64,000 bases of DNA from Solirubrobacter ginsenosidimutans. Its GTDB lineage: Bacteria > Actinomycetota > Thermoleophilia > Solirubrobacterales > Solirubrobacteraceae. A program made the position numbers and the translations under genes. The first letter of the stretch is position 1; each line of letters opens with the position of its first letter. Positions 55,559 to 63,060 of this stretch are shown here, piece after piece. A model generated the notes under the pieces. That model was not told the DNA's origin, did not search any database, and was given only the letters and a program-made list of their open reading frames with translations. The stretch is from the NCBI RefSeq assembly GCF_027587205.1, contig NZ_JAPDOD010000046.1:1-64000 (forward strand), in the 5' to 3' direction.

Positions 55559-56227
55559 GCGCGGCGACGCCCTGCCAAGGCGTGTCGCCGACGTTGACCG
55601 GCCGCTTGCTCGTGCCGTCGCGGTTGGCGTAGCGCCCGACCGCGGACTCCTCGAGCTGCAGCTTGGCCAGCGAGCGCAGGAACCCGTGCGTCACCAGCAC
55701 GTGGATCCGCGACTGGGTCTGGACGTAGACCCAGCGCGCCACCCACGTCGCGATCGCCGGATAGAAGTTCGCGATCTCGACCTCGACGTGCACCCGCGCG
55801 TAGCCCTGGCGGTCGGACTCCATCCGCTTGACGTCGATCTCGAGGTAGCCCTCGTTGCGCTTGGAGACGAGCAGGCCGTCCTGGATCCGCCACTGCACGA
55901 TCCCGCGGTCGCCCGAGATGTCGTACTCGGGCGCGTGGAAGCGCAGGAGCACGAGCGGGCGGGCGATCACCACGACGGCGCGCTCCTCGTCGGTGTAGGT
56001 GACGCGGATGATCCCGAGCGTCACGCGCGAGAGGTACTTCCAGTAGGTGCGGGCGAGCCGCTCGAGGTTGTTCGGCTTCCACAGCTCGATCAGGTCGTCC
56101 TCGGGCATGTCGACGTTCGCCGCCTGGATCGAGCGGACCGCGCCGCTTGAGTCCATGACGGTGTGCTCCTCCGGATCGGCCAGGACCGCGTTGGCGATCC
56201 GGCGTTCCCCCTGGCGGTTGAGCAGCT

Positions 56228-57100
56228 TCACCCGAGCGCCGCCTTGACGGCTTCCTCGAAGCCCAGCGGCTGATCGTTGAGGCCCGCCGGCGGATCGCGC
56301 TCCACGATCATCTCCGCGCCCAGGCCGTCGACGAGCGGCTTGATCAGCCCGTAGGAGACCGGGGTCACGAGGGCGACCCAGTAGGACGACAAGCGCGGCG
56401 TGAGCACGGGGACTCGGATGACGAGCGGGGGTCGGCGACCCATGAGCGGTGCGGCGCGGCGCATCATCTCACGATAGGTCAGCACCTCGGAGCCGCCTAG
56501 CTGCAGCTCGTCCGGCGCGTGCTCGCGCTCGGCCACGTCCGCCAGCGCCCGCACGACGTCGCTGAGCGCGATCGGCTGGGTCTTGGTGTCCAGCCAGCGC
56601 GGCACGATCATCACCGGCAGCCGCTTGACGAGGTGCTCGAGGATGTCGTAGGAGGCGCTGCCGGGGCCGATGATCATCGCCGCGCGCACGTAGACGAGGC
56701 GGTCCGCGAGCCGGGCGCGCAGCAGTTGCGCCACCTCGTGGCGGCTGCGCAGGTGCTCGGAGTCCTCCGAGCCGAGGCCGCCGAGATAGATGACGCGTTC
56801 GACGTCGGCGCCGGCCGCCGCCTCGGCGAAGTTGACCGCCGCCTGGCGGTCCTTGGCGGCGAAGTCCCCGCCTGACCCCATCGAGTGCACGAGGTAGTAC
56901 GCCGTCTTGACGCCGGCGAGCGCCTCGGGCAGCCCCTGCCCGGACAGCACGTCGCCCGTGCGCGCGTCGCCGGCGCCCGCGCCACGGCGGCTGAGGGTCC
57001 GGATCGCATGCCCGCGGGCCTGCAGGATCTCGACCAGTCGGCCGCCGACGTAGCCCGTCGCGCCGGTGATGAGGATGGGATCGGGTTCGCGCACGGACAA
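56228..57100 (-). CDS. NAD(P)-binding NmrA/atypical SDR protein
   Basis: 290 residues from TTG 57100 (or GTG 57094). ILITGATGYVGGRLVEILQARGHAIRTLSRRG gives the Rossmann GxxGxxG at the N-terminus. YYLVHSMGSGGDFAAKDRQAAVNFAEAAAGADVERVIYLGGLG and LADRLVYVRAAMIIGPGSASYDILEHLVKRLPVM fit the extended-like atypical SDRs often annotated as NAD(P)H-binding or DUF2867-linked epimerases. The YxxxK catalytic pair is not obvious, so it may be a redox sensor or a non-catalytic binder. It is divergent from the MerR-DICT regulator. Confidence 0.86.
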   Translation of the reverse strand: MSVREPDPILITGATGYVGGRLVEILQARGHAIRTLSRRGAGAGDARTGDVLSGQGLPEALAGVKTAYYLVHSMGSGGDFAAKDRQAAVNFAEAAAGADVERVIYLGGLGSEDSEHLRSRHEVAQLLRARLADRLVYVRAAMIIGPGSASYDILEHLVKRLPVMIVPRWLDTKTQPIALSDVVRALADVAEREHAPDELQLGGSEVLTYREMMRRAAPLMGRRPPLVIRVPVLTPRLSSYWVALVTPVSYGLIKPLVDGLGAEMIVERDPPAGLNDQPLGFEEAVKAALG

Positions 57101-57158
57101 CCGCTACCCGGCAGCGGCTCCGGGAATCCGGATTGGGCGCAGCGCCGTACGTTGTCCG
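57094..57158. promoter_or_regulatory. Inverted repeat spanning a divergent promoter region
   Basis: CGGACAAC (57094-57101) and its exact complement GTTGTCCG (57151-57158) flank the 66-base gap between the NmrA-like and MerR-DICT genes, with one half in the NmrA-like start. It is a candidate site for the MerR-type regulator. Confidence 0.4.
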
Positions 57159-57166
57159 GGCCGTAG

Positions 57167-58009
57167 ATGAAGAAGCTGGCGATCAAGGACCTGTCCGAAC
57201 AGACCGGCGTAGCCGCCGGCACCATCCGCATGTGGGAACAGCGGTACGGCTTCCCCGAACCCGCGCGCACGGCGGCCGGCTACCGGGTCTACACCGAGCA
57301 GGATGTCGTCGCGCTGCGCCGCGTGGTCGCCTATCGCAGCCGCGGCCTCTCCGTGCCCGCCGCGCTCGAGCGGGCGCGGTCGCTGGAGGGGGAGACCGAC
57401 CGCCCGTCGATCTTCGCCGCGCTCGCCGCCGGCGGCACCCCGGTGCGCCCGCAGAAGCTGCGCCGGCCGACGCTGATCGCGATCTCGCGGGCGATCGAGG
57501 AGGAGGCGATGGCGCGCGCGGCCGGGCCGGTGGTGATCGGCGCGTTCCAGTCCGAGCGCAACTACCGCGCGGTCGAGCACCGCTACCGGCGGCTGGCGAA
57601 CGTCGCCGACGCCGTGGGCGTCTTCGCCGACTTCGAGCAGTCGTCCACCGAGGACGAGAACGTGCCCGCCGAGATCTCGATCGGCACCGGCGAGGCGCTC
57701 GGCCACGAGTGGGCCGTGATCGTCGACGCGCCCGGCTACGCGGCCTGCCTCGTGGGGTGGGAGACGCCGAGCAGCAACGGCGAGCGGGTCTTCGAGGCGG
57801 TGTGGACGATGGACGCGCCCGTCGTCCGCCGCGCCGCTCAGGTGGGCGCCGCGATCGCCTCGCGCAGCGCGCCGGAGTGGTCCGAGCGCCTGCTCAACAT
57901 CCTCGCCGACCGCCCGCTGGCCGTCGAGGCGCCGACCCCGGGCCTGACCGCGCTGACGAACCGCATGATCGGCTACCTCGACGCTACGGGCGCGGGATTC
58001 GATCGATGA
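57167..58009 (+). CDS. MerR-family regulator with DICT sensory domain
   Basis: 280 residues. A MerR winged helix (about 3-75: LAIKDLSEQTGVAAGTIRMWEQRYGFPEPARTAAGYRVYTEQDVVALRRVVAYRSRGLSV) is followed by a DICT domain (about 95-235: RRPTLIAISRAIEEEAMARAAGPVVIGAFQSERNYRAVEHRYRRLANVADAVGVFADF ... GHEWAVIVDAPGYAACLVGWE). DICT domains occur in light- or stress-responsive regulators and diguanylate cyclases. It may control the divergent NmrA-like operon. It converges on the basic protein gene with a 26-base overlap. Confidence 0.92.
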   Translation: MKKLAIKDLSEQTGVAAGTIRMWEQRYGFPEPARTAAGYRVYTEQDVVALRRVVAYRSRGLSVPAALERARSLEGETDRPSIFAALAAGGTPVRPQKLRRPTLIAISRAIEEEAMARAAGPVVIGAFQSERNYRAVEHRYRRLANVADAVGVFADFEQSSTEDENVPAEISIGTGEALGHEWAVIVDAPGYAACLVGWETPSSNGERVFEAVWTMDAPVVRRAAQVGAAIASRSAPEWSERLLNILADRPLAVEAPTPGLTALTNRMIGYLDATGAGFDR

Positions 58010-58370
58010 TCGTCCGCTTGAGGACCTGACCGCCCACGACGAGGCCCATCTGGGCGAGCTCACCCGCCGCGCGGATCGTGGTCGTGACGAGCTCGGTACC
58101 CGTGGGTGCGCCGATCGGCCTCGGCGGCGGTGCGTCCGTCACCCGTGCGTGACGCAGCTCCGGGCAACCGGGCGAAACGGCCTCCGGGCCGTGGCTCGCC
58201 GCGGGCTTGGCCTTCGCCCGCGGCTTCGCGGCCGCGCCGGCGGCGCGCTTCGGAGCGGCCTTGCCGCGCGGCCGGCCGATCCGTTCGGGGCGGCTCGCCG
58301 GAAGCGTCGCGAGCACGCCTTCGGGGTCGCGCTTGGCATTCGTTTTCCGCTTGGGAGCTCTATCGGCCAT
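57984..58370 (-). CDS. Lys/Ala/Pro-rich basic protein
   Basis: 128 residues from ATG 58370; a longer frame to 58505 has poor codon content. The N-terminal 60 residues are strongly basic and Ala-rich with PRGK and AKPRAKAKP motifs, like AT-hook or histone H1-type tails that bind DNA or other anions. The C-terminal part (TELVTTTIRAAGELAQMGLVVGGQVLKRTIIDRIPRP) is a single amphipathic helix. The function is unknown. It is divergent from the sigma factor gene with 263 bases between starts. Confidence 0.7.
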   Translation of the reverse strand: MADRAPKRKTNAKRDPEGVLATLPASRPERIGRPRGKAAPKRAAGAAAKPRAKAKPAASHGPEAVSPGCPELRHARVTDAPPPRPIGAPTGTELVTTTIRAAGELAQMGLVVGGQVLKRTIIDRIPRP

Positions 58371-58633
58371 CGCTCGACGAGTGTACGCCTGGATCGTGCG
58401 GGCCTCGCGTGCGATCATTGCTTTACAGACCGCCCCACCGCATCGCGCATCGCCGCGCAGCGCCGGATATCGGACCGGCCACAAACTGCGGGTGGAAGTC
58501 GGCAATCGCAGCGCCTAGACTCAGCCTCGACGGCCGTGGGGGAGGGTGGTCCAATCGCCCTACCGCAGGACCGCCAGGCACTACATATCCAGAAAGGCCG
58601 GCTCTCACAGAGCCTCGCTAGAACGGGACATCC

Positions 58634-59734
58634 ATGTCTGTTGTGGATCTGCAAGAACTCGAAGAAGTCAAAGGGCTGATCCTCAAGGGTCAGCAGGTCG
58701 GCGTCCTCACGTTCGCTGAGATCACGACCGCGCTGTCCGAACAGGACATCGACGAGGGCGACCTCGAGGAACTGCACGCGTTCTTCGAGCGGTCCGAGAT
58801 CGAGCTGGTCGAAGAGATCGACCCGGCCCTCGCGGCCGGGCAGGAAGATCGCGCGCCGGACAAGCGCGGTCGTCGCAAGGCGAAGGCGACGATCGATCTC
58901 AAGCCGGACATGACGACCGATTCCCTTCAGCTGTTCCTGAAGGACATCGGCAAGGTACGCCTGCTCACCGCGCAGGAAGAGGTAGACCTCGCTCGCCGGA
59001 TCGAGCGCGGCGACCTCGACGCCAAGCAGAAGATGGTCGAGTCCAACCTCCGGCTCGTCGTCTCCATCGCGAAGAACTACCGCAACCAAGGTTTGCCGTT
59101 CCTGGATCTGATCCAGGAGGGGACGCTCGGTCTCGTTCGCGCAGCGGAGAAGTTCGATTACCGCAAGGGCTTCAAGTTCTCGACCTACGCGACGTGGTGG
59201 ATCCGCCAGGCCATCGCTCGCGCTCTCGCCGACAAGGCCCGGACCATTCGCATCCCGGTCCACGTCGTCGAGAAGCTCAACAAGATCGGCCGCGCCGAGC
59301 GCAAGCTCGTCACCGAGCTCGGCCGTGAGCCCACCCCCGAGGAGATCGCCGAAGTCACCGGCATCGATCCGGAGGAGGTCGACTCGATCAAGCGCTCCGC
59401 CCAGGCGCCTGTTTCGCTCGAGAAGCCGGTCGGCGACGAGGAGGAGTCGGAGTTCGGTCAGTTCATCGCTGACGAGCGCGCCGAGTCCCCCTACGAGCGG
59501 GCCGCCGAGATCCTCACCAAGGAAGCGCTGCGCGAAGCATTGGAGAACCTCTCCTACCGCGAGCGCCGCGTCCTCGAGTTGCGGTACGGCCTCGGCGGGG
59601 AGCACCCGCGCACGCTCGACGAGGTCGGGCGCACGTTCAACGTGACGCGCGAGCGCATCCGCCAGATCGAGAACCAGTCGCTGAAGAAGCTCCAGAGCCT
59701 CGCGGAAGCCCAGAAGCTCCGCGATGTCGCTTAG
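58634..59734 (+). CDS. RNA polymerase sigma factor, RpoD/SigA type
   Basis: 366 residues. Region 1.1-like N-terminus (about 1-75) with acidic linker, region 1.2 (DSLQLFLKDIGKVRLLTAQEEVDLARRIERGD), region 2 (VESNLRLVVSIAKNYRNQGLPFLDLIQEGTLGLVRAAEKFDYRKGFKFSTYATWWIRQAIARALADKAR), region 3 (IPVHVVEKLNKIGRAERKL) and region 4 (LSYRERRVLELRYGL, TLDEVGRTFNVTRERIRQIENQSLKKL) are complete. Shortness and the lack of a long region 1 fit an actinobacterial housekeeping or HrdB/SigB-like factor; which one is not decidable here. Bases 58371-58633 upstream contain no gene, and I see no clear promoter there. Confidence 0.95.
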   Translation: MSVVDLQELEEVKGLILKGQQVGVLTFAEITTALSEQDIDEGDLEELHAFFERSEIELVEEIDPALAAGQEDRAPDKRGRRKAKATIDLKPDMTTDSLQLFLKDIGKVRLLTAQEEVDLARRIERGDLDAKQKMVESNLRLVVSIAKNYRNQGLPFLDLIQEGTLGLVRAAEKFDYRKGFKFSTYATWWIRQAIARALADKARTIRIPVHVVEKLNKIGRAERKLVTELGREPTPEEIAEVTGIDPEEVDSIKRSAQAPVSLEKPVGDEEESEFGQFIADERAESPYERAAEILTKEALREALENLSYRERRVLELRYGLGGEHPRTLDEVGRTFNVTRERIRQIENQSLKKLQSLAEAQKLRDVA

Positions 59735-60093
59735 CTGAGCGGTTCGTAGCAGTCGTAGGTCGCGTGGCGGAAGATCCTTCCGTCACGCACCTGCGTGAAG
59801 GTCGCGATGTGCGCCGTCAGCTCCTGACCCGTCGCGGCCATGGTTCCGTGCCACGTCGCGCGCGCCGCGATCCTGTCGCCGCTCTCAAGCACCTCGTGCA
59901 CGTCGTAGCGTTGATCTGAGAGCAGGCCCTTGCCGCGGGCGAACGCCTCGCGTGCCTGCGCGAGGTCGCGCTCGGTGCCCTGGCGGTTGATCGCGTTCGG
60001 TAGCTCTGAGATGCGCGCGTCCGGATGCAGGAGGTTCGCGAGCGCGGGCTCGTCGAAGCGCGCGGCGGCGGCGAAGAAGTCATGGAGTATCAT
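59731..60093 (-). CDS. SnoaL-like/NTF2-fold protein
   Basis: 120 residues from ATG 60093. ILHDFFAAAARFDEPALANLLHPDARISELPNAI, DLAQAREAFARGKGLL, VHEVLESGDRIAARATWHGTMAATGQELTAHIATFTQVRDGRIFRHATYDCYEPL are the strand-helix pattern of the NTF2-like SnoaL fold. Such proteins are ligand-binding or small-molecule isomerases or hydrolases. It ends 4 bases into the sigma factor stop region (convergent). Its start is only 6 bases from the divergent MarR start, so the two are almost certainly co-regulated. Confidence 0.85.
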   Translation of the reverse strand: MILHDFFAAAARFDEPALANLLHPDARISELPNAINRQGTERDLAQAREAFARGKGLLSDQRYDVHEVLESGDRIAARATWHGTMAATGQELTAHIATFTQVRDGRIFRHATYDCYEPLS

Positions 60094-60121
60094 GGAACCA
60101 TGGTTACACAACCTGGGTTAC
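60091..60121. promoter_or_regulatory. Dyads across the divergent starts of the SnoaL-like and MarR genes
   Basis: CATGG-AA-CCATG (60091-60102) contains both start codons, and GGTT-ACAC-AACC (60102-60113) adjoins it. GGTTAC recurs at 60102 and 60116. MarR proteins commonly bind such palindromes over their own start. Promoters must lie inside the opposite coding regions. Confidence 0.5.
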
Positions 60122-60582
60122 ATGACAACGACCTCGTGCTCTGGACCCAGTTGCTGGGCGAGGTGCTCAACGCCGAGATCCTCGAGCGATTGCGCGCCGA
60201 GCACCCGCGGGTCCGCTACTCGCACGGGTTCCTGATCCAGCAGCTCGTCGAGGGGCCGCGGCCGATCGGCGAGATCGCCGAGAACCTGGGCGTGACCTCG
60301 CAGGCGGTGTCGAAGGCGGTGCGCGAGCTCGAGGCGCTCGGCTACGTCGAGCGCTGGAGCGATCCGGGAGACGGGCGGGTGCGCCGCGTGGCGCTGACCG
60401 ACAGCGGGCGGGCGCTGCTCGAGGCGGGGCGTGCCATCCGGGCGGCGCTCAACGCCGAGCTGGCGGGCGTGCTGGGCGCCGAGCGCGCCGCGGCCGCCGC
60501 GAGCACGCTCAAGGCGGCGCTTCAGGCACGCGGCGCGATGCCCGCCGTCTCGGCCCGCCGGCTCTCACCGTCGGAGCTCTGA
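60100..60582 (+). CDS. MarR-family transcriptional regulator
   Basis: 160 residues from ATG 60100; in-frame starts further upstream lie inside the antisense gene. The winged helix is about 45-110 (HGFLIQQLVEGPRPIGEIAENLGVTSQAVSKAVRELEALGYVERWSDPGDGRVRRVALTDSGRALLEAG), with recognition helix TSQAVSKAVRELEALG. A C-terminal helix (AIRAALNAELAGVLGAERAAAAASTLKAALQA) forms the dimer interface. The divergent SnoaL-like gene begins 6 bases away, so a shared operator is likely, and a phenolic or similar ligand would relieve repression. Confidence 0.93.
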   Translation: MVTQPGLHDNDLVLWTQLLGEVLNAEILERLRAEHPRVRYSHGFLIQQLVEGPRPIGEIAENLGVTSQAVSKAVRELEALGYVERWSDPGDGRVRRVALTDSGRALLEAGRAIRAALNAELAGVLGAERAAAAASTLKAALQARGAMPAVSARRLSPSEL

Positions 60583-60587
60583 CGTCA

Positions 60588-60603
60588 TGGGGCGAGGACC
60601 CCA
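60588..60603 (+). other. Short hairpin before pilT
   Basis: TGGGG-CGAGGA-CCCCA follows the MarR stop. It lacks a T-tract, so it may be a weak 3' structure rather than a terminator. No c-di-GMP riboswitch consensus was seen. Confidence 0.3.
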
Positions 60604-60648
60604 GCCGTCCTCAAGAGGCACATAAGACGCGCCGATGACCACGGTTGT

Positions 60649-61848
60649 ATGGCTTTCGATCTCGATCACGCGCTGCGGTACCTCATCGCGGCAGAGGGCT
60701 CCGACCTCCATCTGAAGGTCCCCTCCTATCCGCTCATCCGCCTGCACGGTCACCTCGAGCCGATCGCCGGCACGGAGCGGCTGTTCCCGGAGGACACGCG
60801 CAACGCGCTGGAGCAGATGCTGCAGGATCCGGAGAAGGTCGCCGAGTTCCAGGCCGAGAACGAGGTCGACTTCTCGCACTCCGTCGAGGGCCTCGGCCGC
60901 TTCCGCGTCAACGCCTTCCTGCAGCGCGGCTCGATCTCGATCGTGATGCGCGCCATCCCGGTCACGATCAAGTCCGTCGACGAGCTCGGCCTCCCCGACG
61001 CGGTCACCAAGCTCGCCCAGCAGGAGCGCGGGATCATCCTGCTCACCGGCACCACGGGCTCCGGCAAGTCGACCACGCTCGCGGCGATGATCGACCACAT
61101 GAACCGGACGATGCAGAAGCACATCGTCACGATCGAGGACCCGATCGAGTTCCTGCACCGCGACCGCAGCTGCATCATCAACCAGCGCGAGGTCGGCCAG
61201 GACACGGCGTCCTTCAAGCGCGCGCTGCGGCGCGTGCTGCGCCAGGACCCCGACGTGATCCTGGTCGGCGAGATGCGCGACGAGGAGACGGTGCACACGG
61301 CGCTGAGCGCCGCCGAGACCGGCCACCTCGTGCTCTCGACGCTGCACACGGTCGACGCGCCCGAGACGGTCAACCGCATCATCGACTTCTTCCCGCCCCA
61401 TCAGCAGCAGCAGGCCCGCGCGATGATCGCCGGCACGCTGAAGGGCATCGTCTCCCAGCGCCTGGTCAAGACGGCGGACGGCAACGGCCGCGTCGCCTGC
61501 TGCGAGATCATGATCATGACCGGCCGCGTGCACGACATGATCCTCGACCCCAAGCTCACGGGGCAGCTGCCGGAAGTCGTCGCCGAGGGCGGCTACTACG
61601 GCATGCAGACGTTCGACCAGCACCTGCTCAAGCACCTGCACTCGGGCCGGATCACCTACGAAGAGGCGATGCGCGCCGCGACGTCGCCGCACGACTTCAA
61701 GCTGATGGTCGCCGCCAGCGGCCCGATCACCGATCTGTCGACGGTGACCGAGCCGGAGCCGCAGATCACGGCCGCGCTCACCCCGGCGCCGTCCGCCGCT
61801 CCGCCCGCCGTGTCGGCACCGCCGCCGGGCCTGCCTTACGCGGGTTAA
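60649..61848 (+). CDS. pilT: Type IV pilus retraction ATPase PilT-like
   Basis: 399 residues. N-terminal PAS-like domain (DLDHALRYLIAAEGSDLHLKVPSYPLIRLHGHLEPI), Walker A GTTGSGKSTTLAAMIDHMN (about 134-152), Asp box IVTIEDPIEFLH, Walker B DVILVGEMRDEET and His box GHLVLSTLHTVDAPETVNRIIDFFP are all present; the C-terminus adds a Pro/Ala-rich tail of about 30 residues. PilT hexamers depolymerise type IV pili for twitching or DNA uptake. No other pil genes are in the window. The upstream gap of 66 bases holds a short hairpin. Confidence 0.92.
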   Translation: MAFDLDHALRYLIAAEGSDLHLKVPSYPLIRLHGHLEPIAGTERLFPEDTRNALEQMLQDPEKVAEFQAENEVDFSHSVEGLGRFRVNAFLQRGSISIVMRAIPVTIKSVDELGLPDAVTKLAQQERGIILLTGTTGSGKSTTLAAMIDHMNRTMQKHIVTIEDPIEFLHRDRSCIINQREVGQDTASFKRALRRVLRQDPDVILVGEMRDEETVHTALSAAETGHLVLSTLHTVDAPETVNRIIDFFPPHQQQQARAMIAGTLKGIVSQRLVKTADGNGRVACCEIMIMTGRVHDMILDPKLTGQLPEVVAEGGYYGMQTFDQHLLKHLHSGRITYEEAMRAATSPHDFKLMVAASGPITDLSTVTEPEPQITAALTPAPSAAPPAVSAPPPGLPYAG

Positions 61849-61891
61849 CCCGCCTTGACGGTTGGGGCGCGGCTCGCGAGGCTTGCGCCCC

Positions 61892-62605
61892 ATGCAGACC
61901 ACCCTCGGGCAGTTCAATGAGACGCAATCGACGGACGCGTTCGCCCTTCAGAACTCGAAGCTCCTGAAAGTCAGTCTCAATCAGGTCACCGTTCAGGCCA
62001 AGCTCGGCTCGATGGTCGCCTACCAGGGCGACGTGACCTTCGAGCACGCTGGTTCGGGCGGCCTCGGCCGGATGCTCAAGAAGGCCGTGACCGGCGAGGG
62101 CACGCAGCTGATGAAGGTCACCGGGAGTGGTGAGGTCTTCCTCGCCGTCCAAGCCCAGGACATCCACCTGATCTACCTCGAGAACGACATGATCACGGTC
62201 AACGGGCCGAACCTGCTCGCGTTCGACACGGGGATCGACTGGGACATCCGCCGCGTCGAGGGCGCGTCCTCGATGATGGGCGGCGGTCTGTACAACCTGG
62301 CCCTGAAGGGCACCGGCTGGGTTGCGATCCTGTCCGACGGCCCGCCCGTCCTGCTCAACGTCGCCGCGGCGCCGACGTTCGCTGACGCGCAGGCCGCGAT
62401 CACCTGGTCCTCCGGCGTGTCGACCGGCATCCGCACCGACTTCAAGATGAAGAACCTGATCGGCCGTGGCTCCGGGGAGACTGTGCAGATGTCCTTCCAG
62501 GGTCAGGGCTGGGTGCTCGTGCAGCCGTCCGAGGGCCGGATCACCGCCGACGTGACGCAGCAGTCCAGTTCGGGCGGCGGCCTCGGCTCGTTGCTTAACG
62601 GCTGA
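61892..62605 (+). CDS. AIM24 family protein
   Basis: 237 residues from ATG 61892 (longer frame to 61862 rejected). AIM24/DUF124-type double-barrel features are VTVQAKLGSMVAYQGDVTFEHAGSGGLGRMLKKAVTGEGTQLMKVTGSGEVFLA and GGLYNLALKGTGWVAILSDGPPVLLNV ... TDFKMKNLIGRGSGETVQMSFQGQGWVLVQPSE. The family has a beta-helix or barrel fold of unknown biochemical role, and the yeast namesake works in mitochondria. The Gly-Ser tail SSSGGGLGSLLNG is typical. TTGACG at about 61855 and AGGCTT 18 bases on may be its promoter. Confidence 0.87.
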   Translation: MQTTLGQFNETQSTDAFALQNSKLLKVSLNQVTVQAKLGSMVAYQGDVTFEHAGSGGLGRMLKKAVTGEGTQLMKVTGSGEVFLAVQAQDIHLIYLENDMITVNGPNLLAFDTGIDWDIRRVEGASSMMGGGLYNLALKGTGWVAILSDGPPVLLNVAAAPTFADAQAAITWSSGVSTGIRTDFKMKNLIGRGSGETVQMSFQGQGWVLVQPSEGRITADVTQQSSSGGGLGSLLNG

Positions 62606-62646
62606 CACTTCAAAGAGTGAAGCTTTGCGGCTAGACTGGGTAATCG

Positions 62647-62994
62647 ATGCCGGATCCCGATTGCCCAGTCTGTCGTACCGCTGAGATCGTCTGCGGCAAG
62701 TGGACGCTGCTGATCGTTCGCGATCTCTCTGAAGGGCGCTCCCGGTTCTGCGAGCTGGAGCGTTCGCTCGGCGGGATCTCGCCGCGCACGCTCTCGCTGC
62801 GCCTGCGCTCGCTCGAAGAAGAGGGCATCGTGCACCGGGCGACGTTCCCTGAGGTGCCGCCGCGCGTCGAGTACGCGCTGACGGAGAAGGGTCTCGCGCT
62901 CGTGCCGATCATCGACTCGATGCGCACGTACGGCGCCGAGTGGCTCGGCGCGCAGGGCTCGTGCGCCGAAGCGCCCGAACCCGTCGCCGCGTAA
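62647..62994 (+). CDS. HxlR-family transcriptional regulator
   Basis: 115 residues. The fold is shown by CPVCRTAEIVCGKWTLLIVRDLSEGRSRFCELERSLGGISPRTLSLRLRSLEEEGIVHRATFPEVPPRVEYALTEKGLALVPIIDSMRTYG. C6 and C9 at the start and C16 could form a thiol switch, as in the HypR/YodB redox sensors of this family. Its target is unknown, and no neighbouring quinone or aldehyde reductase is present. TAGACT at about 62634 is a possible -10 box just upstream. Confidence 0.92.
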   Translation: MPDPDCPVCRTAEIVCGKWTLLIVRDLSEGRSRFCELERSLGGISPRTLSLRLRSLEEEGIVHRATFPEVPPRVEYALTEKGLALVPIIDSMRTYGAEWLGAQGSCAEAPEPVAA

Positions 62995-63060
62995 CACACG
63001 TTTCGGACGGAAACCTTGCAGCGGGCAGGAGCCCGCGCTCGAGCGTGGAATCGGCAGCGC

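Noticed and set aside
60583..60648. c-di-GMP riboswitch before pilT
   Set aside because: The GEMM consensus bases are absent; only a short GGGG/CCCC hairpin is visible.
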